From positions 14,812,633 to 14,876,632 of the forward strand of contig OZ037769.1 in NCBI GenBank assembly GCA_964035545.1: DNA of 64,000 bases, given 5' to 3'. Numbering within the stretch: the stretch's first letter is position 1; every line of letters starts with the position of its first letter. The notes under the pieces are model-generated. The model was given only the letters and a program-made list of their open reading frames with translations. It made no database searches and was not told the origin of the DNA. Source of the DNA: Bugula neritina. Lineage: Eukaryota; Bryozoa; Gymnolaemata; Cheilostomatida; Bugulidae. Shown one piece after another: positions 27,301 to 39,300 of the stretch. A program made the position numbers and the translations under genes.

Positions 27301-30300
27301 CTTTAATGGACTTTGAAATCTATAACATTGCGTCAGTAACTTTGCCTTCACAGAGCTGGTCAATAATATATAAAAGCTTGCAAATAAAACAAGTACTTTT
27401 TAGTCAACCCAAAAGGTGTTTATTTTACTACCTTCTATCTACTGGAGATTTCTATGTATTCTTAATTTATTATTTACCACTCATAGCTCGTATAACCTAT
27501 TCATAGTTCAACCTATTTATAGTAAGGTTAGCAGACCAATTATAGTAAATTCATCTCAAGTAAACTTCAATGAAATATTTTAACAGATGAAAAAAGCTCC
27601 TAGCCATCTTCTGCCATCTACTGCGTTCTTTTATCTTCCTACTTCATGCTAGAACTGAGTTTAATCGTCATCTTTTTGTGCAATTCAAAAATATTTTATT
27701 GCAGAAGGTCAAAAATATTTTAAATAGTACATCATTATTTAATTTCATATGCTATTGAGCTTTGATATCGTGAAATTGGTATTTCAGATGGACATTTTAT
27801 AATGGTTGGTAGAATTGGGTCATATCAAGTGTTGTAGTGATAGGTAGTAAAAAGTTCTTGGTGGCAGCAGATTGGTTATTAAAGAGAAGACAAGTCTTGT
27901 AAGGTTTAAATGTTTAACACTCACTCATTATATAACTCTAAAACTCATATTTAAGCTGTTACTGTTCCTCTACACATTACTTCTACCTTATCTTAGCTAA
28001 CTCAAGAGGTCTGCCCTGTAACGAGTAGACAATTACTTGTACAGGGTAGACAACTACAAGTATGCAGACTACAAAGTTTCCACTTTACCATTTAAGGTGT
28101 GAAAGCAGTTTCACTGCAATCATAGTCAATATCTGCCCTTCTATGATTCATGTGCTTTGTTTACGAAAATATCTGAATTCTTAGCAGTTATGAAGTTACA
28201 TTCTCTCAACAGTACACTGGTTACTACAGTAAACATCATGTTGCATGACTTTATTATAACTCACCATCTGTATTTCCTGCATTGTAACCTGTAAAAATAG
28301 AAGCAAAATCACAAGGAGTAGACAAATCATGGCAGCTAATAAAGAAAACGGATTGTTTACAACAATTTCAATTGTTTGGTTGTCAGAAGCCCTAATTGCT
28401 ATTCACTTAGAAATACTATGTCTATTTTAGCACCAAATAAGCATAATATGCATAACTATAGAATACTGAATACTAGTTTATTTTGGTATAAGTTGATTCA
28501 GCAGCTTGTCTGTTTACAACGGCAGCGGCTGTATGTATTCTTTAATGCTGCCAGTTCTAAGCTGCACTGCTTGCATTAATTGGCAATTGCATCAGCACTA
28601 TACCAGCGGAGGCAGTTAAACAGCATCTTGCAACAGTGTAGAGAAATTTAATGAGCATTAAACATAGCCTGGAAACATTAAATCATAGCCAGCTGACTCG
28701 GAATTCCCTTAGAAACCCCTATACAGTATGATTAGTTTAGTTTGGAGCTCAGTCTTGAGTTCAGGAGTTTTTCTTTTCTTTGTAAATTAAGTAAAATATA
28801 CACCGAGGCTTTATTAATGTGTATAATATGATAGATTAGATTTTAAACACGTTAGCTGCATGATGCCGAAGATCGCTGCTGTATCAAACGAATAAATAAT
28901 TGTTCTTATACGGAGTTTACCAACACACAACACAATAACAGCAAATAAATTCAATTCTTGCATTGGCTGAAAAGTCTACCGATGAGGGTAGGTGGATAAT
29001 TAGGCATTCATAACCAAGAAATGGCAGTAATATTTTAGAAATGATTCAGAAATAAAGGGCAACAATAAAGGAGCAATTATCACTATATGCAAGTCATAAG
29101 CTATCATTTACTAGCTTAACCTAGAAACCACACGCCAAGCGCGAATATTTACAATGTGGTCATAAAAACAATATTAATATTGCTGACTTGCTTCGCAGCA
29201 CCTATTGCAGTTATTTTGTATTTGTCTGCTGACTATACAAGTGTTCTGCTATTCATTCTCTTGGAATATTTCTTAAGGCAGCATGAGTAATTATTCATGT
29301 ACGTATCTTCTCTACCCTTTTACTATTTACCTCTTTACATATATAAATATATATACTTGTTAGTTTAACGCAGCCTAGCTATTAATTATATTGCCATAAT
29401 CTTTACTCATCATTCTCATCCTAATCTATATTTGTCAAATATTAATTTATATTTCTTTTGGTTATAGAAAAATTTTAGTAATAGCCTCTGTATTCTCAAA
29501 TCCCATTTCATGTTTTAATTATTTCCGTAGGATAATTTTGAAACAATTGCAATAAACTAGAAAGTTTGAGCAATAAATGCTACGAATTTTAAAACATGAA
29601 GTATGTTTTTCTGCCAGCTAAGTATTAGTAAAGCCCTTTTTGTAAAAAATTGATTTTATACTAAAATAATATTTTCCTACTTTTGTTAAGAGTTGTCTCT
29701 CTTTACTTTGGACAACAAAGCAATGATTGTGTTGAATTTCAACCTAACCCCCATTTGTTAGGGTAAACAACTCCCTGTCTCATGCTGAATAATACAAAAT
29801 TCCAGCATATAGACTTTTATTCACAGTTTTATCTACGAAGCTTTGCATTTGTGTTGAAAAAACCATAGTTAAATATCATGAGACTAGCTGTGTTTCCAGT
29901 TAAGGGGCGATTTTTATCTTGTGACTTTCACTGAACTTTGCTAGATGGAAAGGGGCGACTCTCATCTCCCCTTCCCATCTAACAAAGTACAGTGAAAGTC
30001 ACTCTACTAATCTTGTAATGGTGCAGATTCAAACATAGTCTGAATTCTAGTTACTGTAACATTATGAGACTGTTTTGACACAATTTCGTTCATTTTATGG
30101 GAAATTTTCAGCTTAAAATTGAAAGTAGAATAAACTCTGTTCAAAGTCACTGGTTCAAAACCTTGAGATTAAATTGTAATTAACAAAAAACCTTTCATTT
30201 ATATAAATAACAGTATAAGATGGCAAACGTATTTTACAAATCCAAAATTTGGCGTTAATACCTTAATGACTCCTTAGTGATACTTTATAGGGAGTTTCCT

Positions 30301-33300
30301 CATAGTACAATGAAGTGGAAGAAGCTATTTTTACAGTGGACAAAGCAACTGCTTTGGTTAAAATTATTAAAAATTAAGTTATTATAATAGTAACACAGGA
30401 ATATCTTATTAGGCAGAATACATGCAGTTTTTCTTCTCTCTTACTCTCTCTTTCAACAAGTAGACAGTTATCTTCTAACATATTAACTTGTAATAATCCT
30501 GATTATTACAAGACATTCTTTTGGTAATTATCTCGTTATACAGTCAGCTGAGTATACAGCACAATAGGCCTCAGGGTGAGCTCATTTTCTAGAAGAATTC
30601 CAGCAACAATATTGGATGTTATCAATTAGTCTATGTAATTAGCTCGTAATCTAATGGTTTATCATCATTTGAGAGGGTCTTTTACTGTTTGTAGTGTGTA
30701 TTTTTTAATATAAATGTTTTTTTCTAGATGGTTTGACCAAATTATTTTGTAACTTGGAGTGCATGTAGAACTCCAAGATGGACTACCAAATATGACCGCT
30801 TTCAATAAATTTGATGGAAAATGATGTATTATAATGGAAAATTATGTACATATACAATTTCGATTTGGTTTTTCCCTTTTAAAACATACTTTGAATTTTT
30901 TTTTTCTCAAATTGAATTTTCTCAACAAAACACTGCTCTACTTTAAAGTAAAACTTCTAGGCCATGCCAGAGTAGTCCTCTAAAACTTAAGGTGGACAGT
31001 TCTTTAGACAAGCTTATTTAGTAATATGTCCGGGTATTTAATGTTGGATATTTTTATAAATATTTTCATTGATGTAGACTTCAAAAAATCTAATCAATTA
31101 TTGCTTATGCAGTATAAAGATGGTGCTGCCTTCAACGCTGCCTAATTTCTAAGTAAATCTGACATTTCCTTTATAAAATGCTAACTGTTTATACAAGTAT
31201 GGCTCTTGATCCAAGAGCTGCTGAGTACAATATACCGCACACAGTTGCTAAGTGAGTGTAATTGATTACAGTTGCCTGCTTCACGATTTCTAACACTAAT
31301 GTAATCAGACAGAACCGTGTTTCAACCAATCAGCTTCGAGCATTTTTTCAAGATTTGGGTTTCGTTTACAAGCCTTCCAAGAATTTGACATTTACTAGGG
31401 AGGTTTGGATGTAGTGAAGCAATCGAGAATCTTGTATAATATAAGTTGGAATAAAATGCCTGCCGCAAAGCAAACCGTCACGTTTGACCGTGCACCTGGT
31501 GCTGGTCCCATAACTAAAGGCGGTACGAGTCTGGAATTCCTAGAGAGTGAGTCTCAAAAATAATGTTTTTTTCTTGAATTGAAAATCTGCTATGTCATTC
31601 CTATCTTATACTTAAAATTAGCGAAAAAGTTTCCATTTCTCATTATCTTCTCACTAACTTATGGATTCTTTCAACTTTTGCGAATGGAATTTCACAAATT
31701 TGTATTGTTGTTGCCACGTGACACTAAAAACTATTCTATTTTCTGTTTTATATAATTTGTTGCAATTTATTGCTGTCTTTGTTTCATATAACATTGGTAA
31801 TATATAAAAAATAATAATATAAATAAAATTGTTTTAAAAAAGGGTTTTCCTTGTTGAAAATATTAAGTATTTCATGACTTGCTGTGGTAGACTGCCATCT
31901 TTTCTTTCGAGTGCAAAATAGTTTTCTTGCATTTAGTAAATTTATCCTTTTTAACTTCTGTAAATGATTTCGAAATATCCAAATGCTGTTTATGGCTTCT
32001 GCAATACAACCCAATAATTTTATTTATGACTTTCTGAAAATTAATTTTATATGAAAAGTTTGATTTTGTACCCAGTATAAAGCTCTTGAATAGGGTCTAA
32101 AACCAACTTTTTGCAATATATATTTTGGAGACTTTAGTATACTGCAACGGGAAAATTTCTGTATTCTATAATTTCTAAATTGGAAATCCTATTCTCATAG
32201 CACTTTATATTGCATATAGAAACCTAGTTCCAAACTTTCTAAGACTATCATCTGTTTACTTTCCTAATAGTGAATATAACTAAAGTCAAGTACTTGTGAC
32301 CTTTGCTAGTGTTGAGCACAGTCTATTAGATATAATAGTGTCAAATCTAGCCCTAGAGTGCCACTTGGACTCGTACTGTTTGCTGTGGGGATTATATCAA
32401 TGCATTGAGATAGTTTTGATGGACGGCATTATATTTATTGTGTTAGAAGTTGATGTATAATATAGGTAACTGAATATCCTTCTGCAAATATGATGTACTT
32501 ATGGAGCTGTTGGAACTTTATGTTCAAAGAATCCTATTGGATGCACAAGATCACTGTATAACTAATCCACAGTATATCTGTTTAATCTGGGCATGGCCAG
32601 GCAAACAATTTAGGCTGCATTGTAAATGTGCTCCTGCAAAAACTACATGACGTTAGTTGCTATTCAAATTTTAGGAAAATTGGAATAAATTTATTATCCC
32701 TCATCATTCTTTCTCATCTACTGATATATCAGCTATACTCTGTGCTCAATGTTGTATTTTAAGCCTTCTGTAAAGCTGAGAAAAGTAGAGTTTATCTACT
32801 GTTTTAGTATTTCAAACAAATGATCACAATACCTCTTGTTACTCTAATAACTTTAAACTCATAACCTAAAATTTCATTGCCTAAAACTCATAAGGTTGAG
32901 TATATTTTTATTCCATCAACTTTCAACTCTATCATCTCATAACTTTACCATTTCTTACCTCAAACTCATAGACACTCAAATTTCTCACAGTTTTTATAAT
33001 AATTGTAACAATGTGTTATCATTTTGCAGAAATCGCCTGAATTAAAATCAGTCTTGCAAAAACTGCGCATAATAAATGAACAAAAAGTATTAGAGTATAA
33101 AAACTTATTAAAATACAAAACCTTTGCTGGCATGGGTATCATTATTTTGTATCTGTCAGCGAGTGTGTTACCTGAGTTGGACTGTTGCAGGTTACGGAGG
33201 TTTGAGCCTGTCTGTGGAGGGCCCCAGTAAGGCCGACATCACGTGTAAAGACAAACCTGATGGAACCTGTGGGGTCACCTACAAGCCCACCCAACCTGGC

Positions 33301-36300
33301 ACTTATGTCATCGCCATCAAGTTTGCTGACGAGCACGTACCAGGTGAGTCAGCAGTTTCTATGCCTTACAGCTGGAGAGGGGCAGCTGGTGTGTTTGTAA
33401 CCGCCTTTGATATCTAGAGAAACATATATCAGAAAACTTTAGAGCTCATTGGATTGTTGTTGAAGCAGGAACCGCTTGTCATTTCCCTTCAGAACACTAA
33501 TTTAGTTGGAGTTTCTTTGACTTAAAATGTTTGGGGAAAAAAGCTTGCATTTCCTATCTAATTCTTGTTTCAGTTAATCAAGATAATATATAAATATAAA
33601 TATAAATACGTTTATTCATTTTCATGGAAAATAATATTATATTGCATTATGTAGGGAGCAGGGACACATAAGTTATCATTTAACATTGCACAATGCATTC
33701 ATGAGCACTTTTTCATCTCTGCATTGTAGGTCTATGGTTTAATGTAAATAGCCTTCTAGTAGATATATCCAAGTCTAGTGACTTTATAACCATTTTCTCC
33801 TCTCAGTATACCTTGGCAATGTGGAATGGGTTAAACCTTCTTGGCTGTTGTTATCCATATTTTACGGTGTTGGTGTCTTTTGATAAAAAGGGAGGAAAGT
33901 TATGACACTACCAATTTAAAAGAGGCCCAGATTCTGTCTCTGTGATACCAGAATTGAGAAAATTATAACAAAAAATGCTTTTATGTACTATACTTTAATT
34001 ACCATATTATAAAATAATACAATTGTTGTGTTGAGATTCCATAGCAGCCCCTATAGTGTAACAGCTTGCAAGTTATAAGTCTAAAGTTCGATACCCGGTG
34101 GATTTCAAGTTTTTATAACAATTAAGTGATATAACTTCATATACATTACAAGTGTCTATAGTATATATAATCTCAAACATCACTTTGCCATATACCAAGG
34201 GTTCAGCCAGCACAATTAGCTGTAATAGCTGATGTGTGTTATATTATACTGTAGCTGTATTCTATACACAAACAGTGTGTTTGTAATGAACATGTAGGAT
34301 GAAACTAACAATCATATCATAACCACTGCAGCTAATAAATAACCACTTACTGCTTGTTATCTCAACAAGGTGTAGGCAAACCATACTAATTATTATATCT
34401 GTTTCTTACCTGCATATTTCTTTTAATTAGTTACAGACATGGTTTATATTGGTAGCGCTGCCTACTTAAATGCTGCCTTAAATCTTTGTGGTATTGGCTT
34501 AAGTTGTTGAAAGGTAGAACGCTATAAGTGTAAAGGCTTGCAGATGGCAACATATTAGCTCAAAACCTCTCAGTTTACAAAGGTGTTTTCACCATTCCCC
34601 AAATTAGAAAAAGCAACATTTTTTTTAAATTAGGAAACCTTAAAATATTAAATTTTAAATATTTTTTCCTCTATGCCCCTCACCCATTTGATAATCTAAA
34701 AATATACTAGTCTCAGCTTAAGTTGTTTCAAATGCTGAATAAATATTTAATTTTAGTTCCATTAACACTTTTACAAGACTATATTGGAGTAAAATATAGA
34801 CATAGTATCCTATAATCGGTTTAAGTTCACCTGCTAGATTGAAATTCTGACCATGTGCCAAGTCCTTTAGGTGTTTCAAGGCAAACAAATTCCTAATAAT
34901 CAATTTTTGAATTCCATCTCAAGTGGGCTTGAGTCAAATCCGAACGAGGTAATCTCAACTGGCACCTCACCTGTAGTAAAATCTTCTATTTTAAACATCC
35001 TTTGAGTGGGAAAGTATTTTTATGTTTGATTCAATTTTTAAAACCCCAAGACTGTCTAATCTACTGATTGTACAGCCCCTTCCGCGCAGACAAAAGTTAA
35101 CTCTTACGCAATTAGTAGACCACATGTGCTCCCACCTGGGCTATGGCTCACATATGCGTACAGGAATGTGCAGAGAGACTCATGTAAAGTTACATTCTGT
35201 TTTGATGTGCTATTTCTGTAACATTTCTCTGGTCTGCACTCGTCTAGCCCAAGTCTTTACCTGCTTTCAATGTAGTGTCTGGGATGTTAAGCAAGATGAA
35301 TACAGTTGGTACTGTTTAGTGTGATAAAATGGAAACATTCCTTTATAAAATAGTTGCTCAAGTTTATTAATGGCAATAAAACTAATATTTCAACAACTGT
35401 TGCCGTTTTAGGGCAAGAAAATTATGGATATATATTTAGCATTAGGGGTATAAATATATACGTAAGAAACTGTAAATGGCAAATTAGAATATATTTTGCT
35501 CTATAGATTTTTTATGGATCAATTAGGTAGTGTCAGTGTTCCTGCATTTTCCTCAAAACTAAAAAAAATTCTCGCTCCACATTGCCAAGGTATTCAGCTT
35601 CAATTCATTTTTATAATAATAGTTGTATTAAGGTATAGTTTTACATGACCTACATCTACTTACATGTTGATGAGTTCGAAGTTTCTCTGCCACGGCAGGC
35701 AATTCATAAATTTGCTACTTTCTGTTGACAGGCAGCCCATTCAACTGTAAGATTGGTGGAGTGACCACCAATAAGGAAGAGTCTATCGTCTCTCGAACTG
35801 TCAAGGTTGTAGAGACGACACATGTGGGCAGTGTCTGTGAGCTCGTGCTCAAAGTGCCAGGTGAGTTGTGGTGCTCAGGCTAGGTTGTTAGTTATATATG
35901 AGTTCCTTATCTAGCCTGCGGTCTTATCAAATATCTAGCAAAGGCACAAATGCTTGACTGGTGAAAATGTTTTTTTGTCATGATTTTTGTAACTTGCTAT
36001 TTTAATAAGATATTACAATAAATTTATCTACATATGTCTTTTTCTGATAATTTTTCTGTTTATGGTTGATGATAGTTGAAATTGTTTAACCTACCTTTTA
36101 GTTGTAAATTTCAACAGAAATTCTGTAAGGTGAAGTTGTGCCCACATCTCTGTGCCAAAAATTTTCTTCTTTTTCCAAACAATTCACTTTACTAGGAGTT
36201 GCTTTCTCGGTCTATATAGATGATTAATTTGCATTATTTCACTAGTGATTTCTCACAGGCTAATCTGCTATGACATTTAGACCTCATGTATTTGACCTCT

Positions 36301-39300
36301 AGGCCTGATGTCGTCTGCTAATTGCCAATAAGGGGCGAAGCTAATCATAGCCTTATTTCTATTTGACAGGTTCAGACCCGATGGACATGGTCGCCTCCGT
36401 AACGTCGCCCGAGGGCAAGACTGAGCTCTGCGACATAGTAGATCAATCAGATGATCATTATACTATTAAGTTTAGTCCCAAGGAAATGGGCGTTCATATT
36501 ATTTGTGTTAAACATAAGGGACTGCATATCCCGGGCAGTCCATTTCAGTTTACTGTTGGACCCATAGTTGAAGGAGGGGCGCATAAAGTGCATGCCAATG
36601 GCGACGGTAATGTAAAACCTTCTGTTAATGAAGTTAAATTTAGACATTATATACCACATTTCTAATCCTTCAGACTGACTGTGGTATAGCCTTGTGTTTC
36701 TAATGTGGACTGATTAGATCAGGGGGGGGGTTTGTTCGTCCCGCTAAGTTAGAGACAAACTTATTCTATAAGCGTCTGACGTTAACAATCATATGTCCAT
36801 CGTAGACTGATAAACATGTTTCTATGTTTCTTCCAGTACGAGAATGATGTTGATTAGCTCATTATGTTTGAGTGTAGAGCATATATTACTGTTTGGTTGT
36901 AATACAGTTATTTAATCTTATAAGATAGAGACAGTAGAACAAGCTAGACAGTGTAATAATTAACTGAATATTAGATGAAAGACATGAACTCAGCACCAGC
37001 TCTTGCTTTGGTGCACAGACGGTTGCTAAAACAATAACATATATTATTTTGTTATATTTATTATGCTGATTACTCACTGTAGTGTGATGTATTATTGAGT
37101 GTTGTCTTCCCTTTATGATTAGGTGCTCTTTCTAGAATTATCTTTTGTTGATTTTAAATATAAATCCAAATGGCTTCAGTTGCTTTATCTCTCATGTAGT
37201 AGACATTTTAAATCCCTAGCCATCTATAAATTGTTGAGAAAAAGTTGTTTTGTTACGGAGTTGTGCTCCTTTGGTGATGTAATGGTTCGTTGGTCTGATT
37301 AGTAAAGTAAGTATTTCTGTCAACTTGGTTGACTTTTCTGGGAAATTTTTTTTTACAAATTCAAACAGATTACAAGTTTTATCTTACTTTTCAGCTGCAA
37401 TAGAAATGTAAAGGCTGTGTTTATTTATAGTAGATATGGATGTCTTCCAATAATTGTGGCCTATTTGAATTTTGCTAAAAAAATTTCTCCCAGTGAGTGT
37501 GGAGTAATTTATTCTAGTATATATAAATTAAATATATAATATAATACATATAATAAATATAATATCCTGTAGTATACATAGTTTATATTGTAATATATAT
37601 TATATTATATGCAATAAGTTTAATTCATGTTTCATAACTTTGAGATTTGTTTAGGAAGTTTTCAACTCTTGTAATGTGCTGCAGTGTAATAAAGCAGTCA
37701 CACATCAGGCTTACATTTGACTAGTTATGGGTGGGAGAGTTTTAGATCCAGGGGAAATAACTCCTTGTTTGTCAGATACATTGTAATAGAAAATGATACA
37801 AAAGGAGTTAATTTCCCATTTAGAGAGTTGTTTAGCTTGATATTACTTGTTCATTGAGTTTAAAATATGAGATCCGCATTGTTTGTTTATAAATTGATAT
37901 TGTTGTAATATTTCATTGCCAATATAAATCGATTTTCCAAAAAAAATTTGCCGGATTTTTACAAGATTAACATCTTTTAGTATCTCAAAAAGCTTGTAAT
38001 TTACTCAATTTGATGTGGGACCAGGTATGGCTTATAGTTATTGATAATAAATATTGCTTAATAGTTTATTTGATGAAGTTCTGATTGTGATTTGGAGAAT
38101 TATTTTAAGATTTAAATAGCATTACGTAGCGTATGTTCTGTAAGTACATAGTGGGTGTGTGCTGGATATTCTAATCTCTATATTACTCAAGTATATATCT
38201 TAGTTTATTATTACATTCTATTTATAATTTTTCAAACATAATCTTCAAGGTTTACCATATTATTTTGATACAACTCTGAGACTAGCTTATTTATGACTAA
38301 CCCTACTGCTGAATAGCTGACTGCAAAGTGTGACCTAGTTAATATCTCTCATCTGATTGGCTGTAGGATTGGACAACGCAGAAGTGGGTCATCCTAATGA
38401 GTTCAACATATACACGCACGAGGCCGGCCCAGGAATGCTCACTGTCAACGTGGAGGGGCCCTCTAAGGCTACTATTATGTTTGAAGACAAGTTCCCAGGC
38501 TCTTCTGTCGCTGCGTTCAGGGCCCCTGAGCCAGGTATAGCATTTCCTGTTGACCTAGACTAAGTCTCTTCATGACTTTGTACAGCTCACAATGGATCTC
38601 TCTTGTTGTGACCCCCATAAGCTCTTAGAATTTAGGCTATATTGCAACTACACCACAAACCTCAAGTTTATTTACATTGTGCACACTTGTGGCCTATATT
38701 AATTTATATTTTTTATTTTGCAGCTCAAATCCATCAAACAGTGTGTTTTTAAAGGTCAATTATCAACTGTTCTGTTAAAATACTTTACATAACATAGTGC
38801 TAATGTATATAATGTTATAGTGTGATATAGTTGCTTTACTGTGCTGGTTTCCCCACAGGTGATTATACAGTAAATGTTAAGTTCAACGACGAGCACATCC
38901 CAGATTCTCCATTCAGAGTGGTTGTTCACCCGTCTTCTGGTGGCGCCAGGAAGGTTACGGTTCAGTCCTTCAAACAGAAAGGTCTTGAGGTATAAATATA
39001 CACAGTGTACTATTAGTAATTGAGTAGTTTATATACAGTATACTGTTAGTGATTGAGTAGGTTATATATGCTGTATACTGTTAGTAGCTTAGTAGTTTAT
39101 ATACAATATACTGTTAGTAGTTGGAGTTGTATTCTCCTGTAGATTGGAAAACCCAACGCCTTTACTTGTGTATTCAACGGAGCTCAGGGCAACCTCGGGG
39201 CCAGGGTTGTAGCTCCCTCTGGTGCTGAAGATGAGGCTCTGATTCAGGCATTGGATGACACAAACGGTCAGTTATACTCGGTGGTTGTTATGATGCAAGG

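Larger units (their letters stand above)
26214..33190 (+). other. 7-kb filamin intron within R19
   Basis: The longest filamin intron, between the two halves of R19 (phase 1). It contains a hairpin (29921-30002), a CCAAT box and the candidate internal first exon (31456-31546). I see no second copy of an R19 half and no recognisable transposase or reverse transcriptase. Confidence 0.8.

Noticed and set aside
31199-31251. ATG-opened segment [17 protein letters not shown] ending at a GTGAGTG donor, as another internal first exon
   Set aside because: It ends in phase 2, whereas the R19 exon needs phase 1; joining gives an early stop. Nearby acceptors also lead to stops.
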